From Bacteroidales bacterium (GTDB lineage: Bacteria; Bacteroidota; Bacteroidia; Bacteroidales; UBA932), in contig JAFVVN010000044.1 of NCBI GenBank assembly GCA_017502125.1, forward strand, positions 1 through 52,365: DNA of 52,365 nt. The letters run 5' to 3'. The position numbers were made by a program, and so were the translations under genes. Position 1 is the first letter of the stretch. Every line of letters starts with the position of its first letter. Below are positions 25,172 to 34,718 of this stretch, in pieces. Under the pieces are notes generated by a model. It was not told the origin of the DNA and ran no database searches. It was given only the letters and a program-made list of their open reading frames with translations.

Positions 25172-26575
25172 ATGCAACAGAAAAAGACCAAGATAATATG
25201 CACAATTTCCGATCTCAATTGCGAGGTCGGGTTTCTTCGCTCCCTCTATGAAAACGGAATGAACGTAGTCAGGATCAATTCAGCCCACGCTACGCTTGAG
25301 GGTGCTCAAAAGATAGTCGACAATGTCAGGGCTGTTTCCGACAAGATAGCCATTCTCATAGACACAAAGGGGCCTGAGGTCCGTCTCACCGGAATGTCTT
25401 CACCAAAGGGGATTGACGTCCGAAACGGAGACATACTGTACATATATGACGGAGTGGAGAAAATTTCTTCAGAGGATGCACTATATACCAACTGCAGCAC
25501 TTTCGTCCACGATGTTCCGGTAGGATCAAGAATCCTGATAGACGATGGTTCCGTAGAGCTTCTTGTCCGCACAAAGACAGAAGAAAGACTGGAATGCAAT
25601 GTAAGGAATGCGGGAGTCATCAAGGGCAAGAAGAGCATAAATGTCCCCAACGTGCATATTTCTCTTCCGTCTCTCACGGAAAAAGACAGGATATTCGTCC
25701 ACTGGGCCATCGAGAATGACATAGACTTCATAGCCCACTCATTTGTCCGTACAAAGAAAGACGTTCTGGATGTTCAGGAGATTCTGGATAAGGCAGGAAG
25801 CCATATAAAGATCATTGCAAAGATTGAAAACCAGCAGGGTATCGACAATCTTGAAGAAATCCTCATACACAGTTATGGGGCTATGATAGCCCGCGGCGAC
25901 CTCGGAGTGGAGATACCGGCAGAGAAGATTCCGCTCCTTCAGAAAGCGATCGTGCAGAAATGCCGCGAATACAGGAAGCCTGTCATCATAGCGACTCAGA
26001 TGCTTCACAGCATGATAGAGAATCCTCGTCCTACCAGAGCGGAAGTCACGGATATTGCCAATGCCATCTTCCAGAGGACAGATGCCATCATGCTGAGCGG
26101 TGAGACTGCAAGCGGAAAATACCAGGTGGAATCAGTCACCACGATGAGAAAGATCGCTTCCGAGGTGGAGGACACCATGGATGTATCTCTGGACATCCGC
26201 CTGGATGAGACTCTTAAGCCGATCGCAGCCACTCTGGCAAGAAATCTTGTGGAAGCGACTATGCTGCTTCCTGTCAAAGCCATAATCTTTGATACATGGA
26301 CAGGTCGCACGGGTCGTTATCTCGCTGAATTCAGGCCTAAAGTACCTGTATACGCCATGTGCTATCAAGACTTTATAATGCGTGAAATGGCGCTTACATA
26401 CGGGATTCACCCTTATGAATTCGACATCCAGCCATCAAAGGAAGATATGGTGAAGAATGCCCTCAAGATCTTGGTTGATGACGGGAAACTGGTTCAAGGA
26501 GACCTTGTCGGATTCATTGGAGGAAGTTTCAATGATGCTCTTGGAGCAAGCTACATGGAATTCAAATATGTCTGA
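25172..26575 (+). CDS. pyk: pyruvate kinase
   Basis: A 467-residue pyruvate kinase with its full A/B domain core and C-terminal domain. Seen: NVVRINSAHA near residue 30, LIDTKGPEVRLTG near 63, IIAKIENQQGIDNLEEIL near 210-230 with the catalytic Lys, MIARGDLGVEIP near 238, and the signature TRAEVTDIANAIFQRTDAIMLSGETASGKY near 290-316. It converts phosphoenolpyruvate and ADP to pyruvate and ATP. It stands alone, with its own promoter, between nrdG and the fimbrial operon. Confidence 0.96.
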   Translation: MQQKKTKIICTISDLNCEVGFLRSLYENGMNVVRINSAHATLEGAQKIVDNVRAVSDKIAILIDTKGPEVRLTGMSSPKGIDVRNGDILYIYDGVEKISSEDALYTNCSTFVHDVPVGSRILIDDGSVELLVRTKTEERLECNVRNAGVIKGKKSINVPNVHISLPSLTEKDRIFVHWAIENDIDFIAHSFVRTKKDVLDVQEILDKAGSHIKIIAKIENQQGIDNLEEILIHSYGAMIARGDLGVEIPAEKIPLLQKAIVQKCREYRKPVIIATQMLHSMIENPRPTRAEVTDIANAIFQRTDAIMLSGETASGKYQVESVTTMRKIASEVEDTMDVSLDIRLDETLKPIAATLARNLVEATMLLPVKAIIFDTWTGRTGRYLAEFRPKVPVYAMCYQDFIMREMALTYGIHPYEFDIQPSKEDMVKNALKILVDDGKLVQGDLVGFIGGSFNDALGASYMEFKYV

Positions 26576-26597
26576 TTGTTGATAAGTTTGTTGATAA
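26576..26597 (+). repeat. tandem TTGTTGATAA repeat after pyk
   Basis: TTGTTGATAA occurs at 26576-26585 and 26588-26597, directly after the pyk stop. TGTTGATAA also follows the pta stop at 22474-22482. No hairpin forms; the meaning is unknown. Confidence 0.4.
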
Positions 26598-26614
26598 AAG
26601 TATATTTCAGCTTA

Positions 26615-26645
26615 TTGTATATGGATTTCAGCGTGTCTAATTTTG
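26615..26645 (+). promoter_or_regulatory. promoter of the fimbrial operon
   Basis: TTG (26615-26617), 20 bases, TAATTTTG (26638-26645), and the ATG at 26677. Boxes and spacing fit the Bacteroidetes consensus. Confidence 0.65.
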
Positions 26646-26676
26646 TGAAAATTTTTGTATCTATACAAGCACAGTG

Positions 26677-27885
26677 ATGAAAAGGATACTGACAATACTT
26701 ACTATTTTCATCGGCTGCGGTATTGCATCTGCCCAAGAGTTTGAAGAAACTCTGGTTGTGTATTACCGTGCCGGTAGTGCTTGGTTTCTCCCTCAGTTGA
26801 ACGATAACGGTGTGAGAACCACCGAGTTCTTCAAGAATCTCGACAATCTGAGAAGCATGCCGGGAGTCACGATTTCGAGCGTCGAGCTCATTGGTTCCTG
26901 CTCGCCTGACGGCACTCAGGAATACAACGACTTCCTGGGTAATCGTCGTACCATGCTCTTCTACGAAAGGTTCTCGAAGGAGTTGAATTATCCGATCAAC
27001 AAGATTACCTTCAGAAACATGTCTGAGGACTGGGAGACCATTGCACGTTGTACAGCACAGGATCGTGACATAGCCCTCAGAAGAGAGGCTGTGCGGATAA
27101 TCAACAGCGGGGAACCGGGCATCATCGAACGGCTCCAGGCCTTGGATTACGGCAATACGTATCAGAAGATATTCGACAATATCTTCCCTGAAGTGCGTAC
27201 TACCACTCTGCGTGTGACATTTGACGTAGTGGATCGGGACAAGGAAGTGGTAGTGGAAGAAGAAGTCGTGGAAGAAGAGATAGACAAGATTTCATTCCCA
27301 CCTGTTGTCAGGAAGAAGGTCCGCACTCCGCGAGTAAGGGAGGCCTCATCAGGGCAGATGGCCTTTAACCTCAAGCTCAATGCAGCAGGCTGGCTTCTTG
27401 GAGTACCTAATGTGGCAATGGAATGCAGCGTAGCACCTAACCTGTCCATCAACCTGCCGATATATTACTCCGGAGTCAATATGAATCTATATACATTTGA
27501 CTTCAAGGGTCTCATCCTTCAGCCGGAACTCCGTTTCTATGTGCCTAACACCTATGGTTTCTATGTGGGTGCACATGCAGGAATCGCATGGTATAACTGC
27601 CACAGAGGAGGGGACTACAGATATCAGAACTCCGGATGGGACAGACCGACTTACGGTGGAGGTCTCAATATCGGATACCAGCTTCCACTCAAGAAAGGAA
27701 GCGGCTGGAAAGTTGAGTTCGGTTTTGGAGCCGGTATATACGATGCCAAGTATGATATCTTCTATAATGAGGAGAACGGTCCTTACGTGGCACGTGACCA
27801 ATATACATTGTATTATGGATTCGATCAGGGCCATATATCATTCCTATATAGCTTTGATTTCAGAAGAAAGGAGGGCAGGAGATGA
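26677..27885 (+). CDS. DUF3575-type outer-membrane protein of fimbrial operon
   Basis: A 402-residue exported protein (signal MKRILTILTIFIGCGIASAQ). The N-terminal half contains an OmpA-like peptidoglycan-binding stretch (VELIGSCSPDGTQEYNDFLGNRRTMLF, about residues 60-90). After an acidic EEEVVEEEID linker near residue 200, the C-terminal half is a beta-barrel of the DUF3575 type (KLNAAGWLLGVPNVAMECSV onward). Such proteins precede Mfa/Fim-type fimbrial subunit genes in Bacteroidales and are thought to help display or anchor fimbriae. The gene overlaps the Mfa2-like gene by four bases. A GTG three bases upstream is a less likely start. Confidence 0.8.
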   Translation: MKRILTILTIFIGCGIASAQEFEETLVVYYRAGSAWFLPQLNDNGVRTTEFFKNLDNLRSMPGVTISSVELIGSCSPDGTQEYNDFLGNRRTMLFYERFSKELNYPINKITFRNMSEDWETIARCTAQDRDIALRREAVRIINSGEPGIIERLQALDYGNTYQKIFDNIFPEVRTTTLRVTFDVVDRDKEVVVEEEVVEEEIDKISFPPVVRKKVRTPRVREASSGQMAFNLKLNAAGWLLGVPNVAMECSVAPNLSINLPIYYSGVNMNLYTFDFKGLILQPELRFYVPNTYGFYVGAHAGIAWYNCHRGGDYRYQNSGWDRPTYGGGLNIGYQLPLKKGSGWKVEFGFGAGIYDAKYDIFYNEENGPYVARDQYTLYYGFDQGHISFLYSFDFRRKEGRR

Positions 27886-28895
27886 GGAATCTGAAATACA
27901 TATTAATGGCGGCAGCGATGTTCATGCTCTTCTCATGCGTCTATGAGTACCCTGTATACATCCCTGCAGGAACACAGTTGAAACTGACTTTCAAGCTTGA
28001 CAGCACAGTTCTCCAGAGCTATCCTCAGATGAACGACCTCAGCAGCGAGGAGTACGATCTGAGATATGTCATCAAGGCATACAGAAAGACAGCCAGCGGA
28101 AACCTGACCACGACTCCACACAAGGAATTCATCTACAGCAAGGATGACATAACAAGTCTTGACAGCACATTCCTCGTGGAGCTTGACGAAGGCAGCTATG
28201 TATTCTACACCGTGACAGACTATGTACCTCAGTACATGATGGGAGACCACCATTTCAGCACTGCAAGCTTTGCAGACCTTCACATAAGATGCGAGAACTA
28301 TCACGGAAGCACAGAAAGCAAGACTCTCTATACTGGCATCCAGGAAGTGCAGATCGAGCATTTTGATGGTCAGGAGACTTCATCCGACACCATCAGTCTG
28401 ACTCCTGTTCTTTACAAATATCAGATTGTTGCCACAGACCTTCAGAAGTTCTACGACAGCAAGATGACCAAGAGTGGCGACAGTCCTGACTTTGTGGCTC
28501 TTCATCTGGAGAACTACTATGTCAAGGTTAGATATGACGACAAGGAGCCTCTGTTCACCCATATGGATGTATACAATGGATGTAAGGCGAAATGGGGAAT
28601 GACAGGCTTGTCTTATACATCTCCGATCACAAAGCTGAACGACAACGAGGCCATGCTTTGTTTCGACCACATCATGGTGGGACCTGACCAGAAGGAGCTT
28701 AAGCTCAAGGTCGGAATCTACAGGAAGGACGGAACTCATGTCACAACGGTCCCTGTGAAATTCCCTGTGCATAAAGGAAAATTCCAGTGCGTCAAAGGAG
28801 ACTTCCTGACATATGTCGGTTTGGAGGACACTGAGGATGGTGGAGTGACAATCAACCCTGGTTTCAACGGAAATATTGACAATAATTACAAATAA
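27882..28895 (+). CDS. FimB/Mfa2-family fimbrial anchor lipoprotein
   Basis: A 337-residue lipoprotein, signal MRNLKYILMAAAMFMLFSC with lipobox Cys19. The body has two beta-sandwich domains typical of FimB/Mfa2 anchor subunits (PF08842-like); a family-like feature is the tyrosine-rich early segment VYEYPVYIPAG and the regular transthyretin-like strand pattern. In Porphyromonas and Bacteroides such anchors tie fimbriae to the outer membrane and limit their length. The start overlaps the upstream gene (ATGA), so expression is coupled. Confidence 0.75.
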   Translation: MRNLKYILMAAAMFMLFSCVYEYPVYIPAGTQLKLTFKLDSTVLQSYPQMNDLSSEEYDLRYVIKAYRKTASGNLTTTPHKEFIYSKDDITSLDSTFLVELDEGSYVFYTVTDYVPQYMMGDHHFSTASFADLHIRCENYHGSTESKTLYTGIQEVQIEHFDGQETSSDTISLTPVLYKYQIVATDLQKFYDSKMTKSGDSPDFVALHLENYYVKVRYDDKEPLFTHMDVYNGCKAKWGMTGLSYTSPITKLNDNEAMLCFDHIMVGPDQKELKLKVGIYRKDGTHVTTVPVKFPVHKGKFQCVKGDFLTYVGLEDTEDGGVTINPGFNGNIDNNYK

Positions 28896-28918
28896 TGATA
28901 GTTAAAACAATTTCAATT

Positions 28919-29893
28919 ATGAAAAAAATCTTTATTCTTGCTCTTGCTGCAACTGCACTTTTCGCATTTGCTTCATGCCAGAAGACTGATGTGACCGATG
29001 GTACTGCAAATGTTACCATAAATGTCGGACATTTCGCAACCAAGTCTATCGGAGATGGCAGAACAGCCAAAGATCTCATTTATGAGGTATATCATGTCGG
29101 TGACAATGCTGGTACGCCACAGTATACTCTTGTGACTGAGGGAACAGAAGAATTGACTGATCTGCAGACTAAATTGGATTTCACATTGATGAGAGACAAC
29201 AAGTATGTTGCCTTATTCTGGGCACAGTCACCAACTGCTCCTTATAATACAGACGACTTGAGGACTGTAAAAATGAATTACGCTGGTGACCCTACAATTC
29301 CTAATGGAAATAACGAAAGCAGGGATGCATTCTATGGTATGGTTGAGTTCACTGTTTCAAATGATGATACTGCAAATGAGGGACTTACCTGCGAGCTCGT
29401 TCGTCCTTTTGCTCAGATCAACATTGTTGCCACTGACTATGAGGTAAGAGAAAATGCAAACATTACTGAACTCAATCTTACAAGCAGCACAGTGACCCTC
29501 TCAAAGCTGTCTACTACTTTCAATGTTCTTACCGGTAAAGCAGATCCAGCAGGAACTGATCCAGGTAATTATAAATTTGATTTTGAGGCTGCTGATGTGA
29601 TCGCAGAAGAATTTGATTCAATTGATCCAAAGAAGACTTGGATTTCAATGAATTACATTCTCCTTCCAGATGGTGCTACTTCTGTCAACGTTGAGGCTAC
29701 ATTTAATGTTACAGCAAAATACGCTGCCGGCACAGAACTCAATCACGTAATAGAATTCCCAGCAACAGCCGTTGATGCTGCCACAAATTATAGAACAAAT
29801 ATTGTTGGAGAAATCTTCACTGAAGGAGGAAATGTGGCTATTACTGTAAATCCAGATTTCCTGAATCCAGACAAAGGCACTTTAATCGACTAA
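28919..29893 (+). CDS. DUF6562-like fimbrillin-type lipoprotein
   Basis: A 324-residue lipoprotein: MKKIFILALAATALFAFASC gives lipobox Cys20. The mature protein begins QKTDVTDGTANVTINVGHFATK and shows the beta-sandwich pattern of fimbrillin-like DUF6562 proteins, with several conserved aromatic strands (LFWAQSPTAPYNT, FYGMVEF, RPFAQINIVATDYEV). It is likely the structural subunit of the surface fibre whose anchor is the preceding gene. Lys/Arg residues after the first strand (ATK, near 46) could be a maturation site, which is inference. An earlier ATG at 28895, overlapping the upstream stop, would spoil the signal peptide. A terminator follows. Confidence 0.72.
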   Translation: MKKIFILALAATALFAFASCQKTDVTDGTANVTINVGHFATKSIGDGRTAKDLIYEVYHVGDNAGTPQYTLVTEGTEELTDLQTKLDFTLMRDNKYVALFWAQSPTAPYNTDDLRTVKMNYAGDPTIPNGNNESRDAFYGMVEFTVSNDDTANEGLTCELVRPFAQINIVATDYEVRENANITELNLTSSTVTLSKLSTTFNVLTGKADPAGTDPGNYKFDFEAADVIAEEFDSIDPKKTWISMNYILLPDGATSVNVEATFNVTAKYAAGTELNHVIEFPATAVDAATNYRTNIVGEIFTEGGNVAITVNPDFLNPDKGTLID

Positions 29894-29913
29894 TTCGACA
29901 ATATCATATTTTA

Positions 29914-29950
29914 AATGCCGTACCAATTTGGTGCGGCATTTATTTTGTTG
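29914..29950 (+). terminator. terminator of the fimbrial operon
   Basis: An 11-bp stem (AATGCCGTACC with GGTGCGGCATT, one G-T pair), a 5-base loop and tail TATTTTGTTG. It lies just after the DUF6562 gene. Confidence 0.85.
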
Positions 29951-29989
29951 TATCTTCGCGCCGCATATAAAAGAAGACTGCTGAATAAC

Positions 29990-31654
29990 ATGAACAAACC
30001 AATAATCTACCAGATGCTGCCCCGTCTTTGGGGAAACGAAAAGTCGAATCCCCAAAAAAACGGATCACTGACAGAAAACGGCACTGGAAAGTTCTCAGAC
30101 ATCGATTCATCAACTTTGGAGTACATCAAGTGGCTCGGCTGCAGCCATATATGGTACACAGGAATCCTCAGACACTCCACACAGGAATCAGTTGAAGGCT
30201 GCATGCCCTCACATCCACAGTTTGTGAAGGGCAAGGCAGGATCTCCATATGCCATCTGCGACTACTATGATGTGAATCCATACCTTGCAGACAATCCCGC
30301 AAAGCGAATGGAGGAGTTCGATGAGCTCATAAACAGAAGCCATGAAGCCGGACTTAAGGTCATAATTGACTTCGTTCCGAATCATGTGTCCAGAGACTAT
30401 GGCAAGGTGAACCCTTCAGAAGGACATCCTGTACTTGGAGCTGAGGATGACAAGACTGTACACTGGAAGACCGAGAACGATTTCTTCTATTATCCAGGAC
30501 AGTGTCTGAAACTTCCGACCAATCCTCCAAAGGGTGTGAAACCATACGTAGAGTGTCCGGCAATGGCCACAGGAAACAACTGCTACAATCCGAGTCCTGG
30601 AATCAATGACTGGTATGAGACTGTAAAGATAAACTATGGCGACTCCCACACCGGTACATGGGACAGAATGCTCGATATTCTGCTGTTCTGGGCATCTAAA
30701 GGAGTGGACGGTTTCCGCTGCGATATGGTGGAACTTGTGCCACCTGAATTCATGAAATGGGTGATAGCCAAGGTCAAGGAGGATTATCCGGAAATCATAT
30801 TCATTGCTGAAGTCTACAGGAAGGAACTCTATAACGAGTATGTGCGCGAAGTCGGTTTCGACATCCTCTACGATAAATCGGGACTCTACGACACTCTAAG
30901 GACCATAGTAGAGAAGAACGTTGATGACAACGGCATGCCCGTTGAGCTCTGGCAGTCTGCCACAGGAATAACCCGCAACTGGCAGTTCCTGAACGATCTT
31001 CAGCCATATATGCTGAACTTCCTTGAGAACCATGACGAGCATCGTTTTGCATCCGATTTCTTCGGTAAGGATGCATTTAACAGCTTTGCGCCGCTTTACG
31101 TATCGCTTTTCCTGAATATTGCACCGTTCATGGTGTACTTTGGAGAAGAAGTAGGAGAGAGAGGTATGGATGAGGAAGGATTCAGCGGCAGGGACGGCCG
31201 TACGACAATATTCGACTGGTGGAGCATAGACTCTGTCAAAAGACTCAGAAACCTCATCAGAACAGGGGAGTATAAGTCCCTTGACCCTTCACGGATGGTA
31301 AGTGCCGGTCTCAAGGAGGATGAAGCGGCTTTCTTCTGCAGATTTGCAGAAACCATAAGGTTTGCAGCCTCCGACGAAGCAGTCCGCAAGGGAACCACAT
31401 ATGATTTATGCTACTGTAATATGGGATCAGATGGATTCGACAGGAACAGACATTTCGTCTTCCTGCGTGATCACGATGAACACACACTTCTTATCGGAGC
31501 CAACTTCTCAAATCAGGAAGCAAGAATCAGGATTCAGATCCCGGAGCATGCCTTCGAATGGATGGGAATACCTGTCACTGAAAATCTTTACCCCGGCAAG
31601 GAACTTGAGCTGACTATTGCTCCGTTTGACGGCAAAATCGTCAGACTTGTTTAG
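29990..31654 (+). CDS. cytosolic GH13 alpha-amylase family enzyme
   Basis: A 554-residue enzyme without signal peptide. Seen: VIIDFVPNHVSRDY near residue 122, the nucleophile Asp in GFRCDMVELV near 243, the acid/base Glu in IFIAEVYRK near 275, and the third Asp in NFLENHDEHR near 347. Unlike the 13872 gene it should act inside the cell, on maltodextrin, glycogen or trehalose-like substrates; the subfamily cannot be fixed. The ATG at 29990 is used because a longer frame from 29915 begins inside the preceding terminator. TATCTTCG at 29951-29958 is a possible -7 box. Confidence 0.88.
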   Translation: MNKPIIYQMLPRLWGNEKSNPQKNGSLTENGTGKFSDIDSSTLEYIKWLGCSHIWYTGILRHSTQESVEGCMPSHPQFVKGKAGSPYAICDYYDVNPYLADNPAKRMEEFDELINRSHEAGLKVIIDFVPNHVSRDYGKVNPSEGHPVLGAEDDKTVHWKTENDFFYYPGQCLKLPTNPPKGVKPYVECPAMATGNNCYNPSPGINDWYETVKINYGDSHTGTWDRMLDILLFWASKGVDGFRCDMVELVPPEFMKWVIAKVKEDYPEIIFIAEVYRKELYNEYVREVGFDILYDKSGLYDTLRTIVEKNVDDNGMPVELWQSATGITRNWQFLNDLQPYMLNFLENHDEHRFASDFFGKDAFNSFAPLYVSLFLNIAPFMVYFGEEVGERGMDEEGFSGRDGRTTIFDWWSIDSVKRLRNLIRTGEYKSLDPSRMVSAGLKEDEAAFFCRFAETIRFAASDEAVRKGTTYDLCYCNMGSDGFDRNRHFVFLRDHDEHTLLIGANFSNQEARIRIQIPEHAFEWMGIPVTENLYPGKELELTIAPFDGKIVRLV

Positions 31655-31668
31655 TAAAATAAAGGCAA

Positions 31669-31700
31669 TACGCGTGATAACAATAATGTTATCACGCGTA
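31669..31700. terminator. bidirectional terminator between convergent genes
   Basis: A perfect 14-bp inverted repeat (TACGCGTGATAACA with TGTTATCACGCGTA) around a 4-base loop AATA, followed by ATTTTGTTTTC on the plus side and a moderately T-rich stretch on the minus side. It serves the GH13 gene and the minus-strand gene ending at 31734. Confidence 0.88.
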
Positions 31701-31733
31701 ACTATTTTGTTTTCAAAACTAATTGCCAAATGG

Positions 31734-34718
31734 TTACATCCAACCAATGATAGCTTCATTAGAAGACCTGTCTATATAGGTTTCAAGCCCTTGTGGAACC
31801 TTATACAAATGGGTAAACTCGCCTTCATGAATGGCTTCCAATGACGAAATCGTCTCCTCATCAATGAGTCCGTCACCACGTACGGTATCAACTGTAAGAT
31901 ATCCGACACCGAGAGAAGTGATGTTCTGGAAGAAGTGTGTTCCCTGACTTGGCTCGATCTGATATCCCGGGATTGCACTCTCAACAATTACACGTGCCTC
32001 TGAAATATCACTCCAAAGAACAGGAATCCCTAGCCAAGGATCGGATGAACCCCATCTGCCTGGTCCGATGAGAAGATAAGAGCCTCCTTCCGACTTGACA
32101 ATATTGTTCAGATGGGCTATCTCTACTGCCATGTCCTTTGTTCTTGCACTGTCGAAAGTGGAAGAAGGGACATGGATAATGTGGGTGATGTTATCTATAT
32201 GCCCAGATCCGAGAGCTCTGGAGGACTTCACAAGAACCTTGTTCATTTGTCTGAGGGCATCATCAATCGATACGTTGTTATCGTTTCCGTACTCGCCGAC
32301 AGGTCTCACCTGCAATAATTTAAGAGAGAGACGATTATCCTTGCGCCTATAGTCAAGGTCAGCCGCAAACTCCACCTCCACATCGCACATCAGTGCTTCC
32401 TTGCATATGGCAAGAACATCCTGAAGTATCTTGGCAAGAGGGTAGCGTCCATACTTGAGGATGGAATCAAAGGAAATGACTCTTGGCCCCTTGACCGCAA
32501 TTCCAGGAAGCATCCTGTTGTTCTCGGCGCTGAATGTGGAGGCGACGAGTTCAGGATGTGAGAAGTCCGCAAGCATCTCTGACACAGGTGAATGTGCGAG
32601 ATTGACCCCTTCGTTGAGAGATATCTTGAACGCACCGGGACGGAGGTCCAGGGCATACATCATCTTCTGGGTGTCTCTGAGAGCCAGCTTAGGTTCAGAG
32701 AGCTGGAGTATTTTCTTAGGATATTTAGGGCTGAATCTCAAAGAGTTACCGCCATCCACAACGGTCTTTCCCAAACCGAATGCAAGGTCAACTATGCCAT
32801 CTTCAGGCTTTTCGTTTCCTATAGGATAAAAATTCACTGACCGTGCGACTCCTGAGATCATAGGATAGAAGAATCCCTTATGTTCCGAACCGCATATGCT
32901 CTGCACAACCACAGCCATCTTCTCTTCGCTCAGAAGATTTGCAGTGGTCTGGATATAGGTTCGGCTGCCGGAATAGAATACAGAAGCATAAACGCTCTTT
33001 ATAGCCTTTTCCAGCATACGGAGCATCTGGTTCCTGTTCTCTACCAAAGGTATCATATATGTGGAATAAACCCCGGCAAATGGCTGATAACTGCTGTCCT
33101 CAAGTTTTGAACTTGAACGCACGGCAAGCGGGGAACGGGTGGTTTCCACAAAGACCCTGAGCTGATCGACAAGTTCTTCCGGAAGTCGTGCTGCAACGAA
33201 TTCTGAGAGGATTTCCTCATCAGATATATCTGAGTCTATCACATACTGAAGGTCATTATCGAGAATGAACTGGTCGAAATAGTCTGTCGCTATAACCACA
33301 GTGCGTGGAATGGAAATATTCACACTATCATATTTTCTGGCAAGTCCATGCTTGTAGACCATGCTGTTGAGAAATGCCAGACCACGGGCCTTACCTCCGA
33401 GCGAACCGTCTCCAATACGAGAGAACCATATATGTCTTCCATAATTGGATGCATCAAAATGTGCAATCACTCCTCTTCCTGTCAGTGCATGGAAGTCATG
33501 GATCTGCTGGGATACATAATCACGCAACTCCTCCACATCTGCGAAACTGCTTTCCGTCACAGTCTTGAATCTCACACCAAGGGTGAAGAGTCCCCTGGCA
33601 AGGAACCATTTGGAGAACATGTTCTTTGAGGTGTTGGCAAGGAGAATGTCATCCGGCACCTCCCTCATCATCTTCTCGAGTTCCTTGAGATTGGCAGCAC
33701 GACCATATTCCATCCTATCTGCATCCCTGAAGACAAAATCTCCGAACGCAAACTCCTCCTTGATGTATTCAGACAACTGAAGCATGAGGGTCTTGGAATA
33801 TTTTCTGAGGAAACCCACTCCAAGCCTCTCCGCCTCCTCACTTATACTGTCCTGGGATGACTGAAGGAGGACAGGCATCATAGGATCGTCAGCCTTTATA
33901 TGCTTGACAAGGTCTATTCCGGCATCCAGTTTTTCAGTTTCGGGAGCATCACCCTTATGAACGGTGAATCCCACATCGGAAATGACTCCCAGAAGATTGG
34001 ACTTGTACTTTTCATACATCGCCATTGCATCATCAAGATTCGTGGCAAGAAGAATCTTGGGGCGCGAACGTTTACGGATCTTTCTCTGCTGCTCATTTAT
34101 GGTCTCTGCCACGAACTCACTGGTCTGAGCCAGGATGAGTTTGTACAGTTCAGGAAGATATGTCGAATAATAGCGTACAGAGTCCTCCACAAGCAGAATA
34201 GCCTGAACACCCACCTCAAGGATATCATGCTCGGCATTCTTCAAGTCCTCGAACAGCTTGACTATCGCTACGATAAGGTCTGCATTGCCATGCCAGCAGA
34301 ACATATAATCGATGGCCGAGGTATCCTGAAGAGCGAGTCGGCGATACACTTCCTTGGAAAAATGGGTCAGAAGCACGAATGGAAGGGCCGGACGGTCTCT
34401 CTTGATTTCTGAAGCGAGGGTGAAGACCTCCTTGTCCGTGACGTTGTACATCGACATAACCATATCGATTCCCACTACGGTATTCAGAAGTTCACGCGCC
34501 TCTGCAGCCGTCTGAACCCATATGAACTTCGGAGGATTACTCAGATTCAGTTCGATGTATTCCTTATATATCTGTGCCTCAATCTGTCCGTCCTCCTCAA
34601 GGATGAAGGCGTCGTAGTTGCTGCATATCATCAGGATCTTCCTGATCCTGTAGTTGATAAGAGATTCATAGTCTGTAGGATTCAGTTCCTTCAGCATTAC
34701 GGGTTCCATTGTATTCAT
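31734..34718 (-). CDS. receiver-like plus PEP/pyruvate-binding (PpsA N-domain) protein
   Basis: A 994-residue cytosolic protein. Residues 27-155 look like a degenerate receiver domain (KILMICSNYDAF). Residues 172-320 look like a second receiver with an insertion: acidic pair Glu178-Asp179 (AILLVEDS), candidate phospho-acceptor Asp248 (LLGVISDVGF), Ser near 287 and Lys305 (FLRKYS). The ATP-grasp domain of PEP synthase/PPDK begins near residue 435 (GDGSLGGKARGLAFLN) and contains LAVRSSSKLEDSSYQPFAGVYSTY; it ends near residue 850 at LQVRPVGEY. There is no phosphohistidine domain (no TxGG..CH) and no PEP-binding barrel, so a classic PEP synthase reaction is unlikely. The C-terminal part has GPGRWGSSDPWLGIPV. 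The upstream methyltransferase gene overlaps it by four bases. Confidence 0.8.
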   Translation of the reverse strand: MNTMEPVMLKELNPTDYESLINYRIRKILMICSNYDAFILEEDGQIEAQIYKEYIELNLSNPPKFIWVQTAAEARELLNTVVGIDMVMSMYNVTDKEVFTLASEIKRDRPALPFVLLTHFSKEVYRRLALQDTSAIDYMFCWHGNADLIVAIVKLFEDLKNAEHDILEVGVQAILLVEDSVRYYSTYLPELYKLILAQTSEFVAETINEQQRKIRKRSRPKILLATNLDDAMAMYEKYKSNLLGVISDVGFTVHKGDAPETEKLDAGIDLVKHIKADDPMMPVLLQSSQDSISEEAERLGVGFLRKYSKTLMLQLSEYIKEEFAFGDFVFRDADRMEYGRAANLKELEKMMREVPDDILLANTSKNMFSKWFLARGLFTLGVRFKTVTESSFADVEELRDYVSQQIHDFHALTGRGVIAHFDASNYGRHIWFSRIGDGSLGGKARGLAFLNSMVYKHGLARKYDSVNISIPRTVVIATDYFDQFILDNDLQYVIDSDISDEEILSEFVAARLPEELVDQLRVFVETTRSPLAVRSSSKLEDSSYQPFAGVYSTYMIPLVENRNQMLRMLEKAIKSVYASVFYSGSRTYIQTTANLLSEEKMAVVVQSICGSEHKGFFYPMISGVARSVNFYPIGNEKPEDGIVDLAFGLGKTVVDGGNSLRFSPKYPKKILQLSEPKLALRDTQKMMYALDLRPGAFKISLNEGVNLAHSPVSEMLADFSHPELVASTFSAENNRMLPGIAVKGPRVISFDSILKYGRYPLAKILQDVLAICKEALMCDVEVEFAADLDYRRKDNRLSLKLLQVRPVGEYGNDNNVSIDDALRQMNKVLVKSSRALGSGHIDNITHIIHVPSSTFDSARTKDMAVEIAHLNNIVKSEGGSYLLIGPGRWGSSDPWLGIPVLWSDISEARVIVESAIPGYQIEPSQGTHFFQNITSLGVGYLTVDTVRGDGLIDEETISSLEAIHEGEFTHLYKVPQGLETYIDRSSNEAIIGWM

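Noticed and set aside
29915-29989. N-terminal extension of the cytosolic GH13 gene
   Set aside because: It would start inside the fimbrial operon terminator and in front of a possible -7 box; GH13 homology begins at 29990.
33900-34412. 170-residue frame on the plus strand
   Set aside because: Opposite the receiver domains of the 994-residue protein; no family resemblance.
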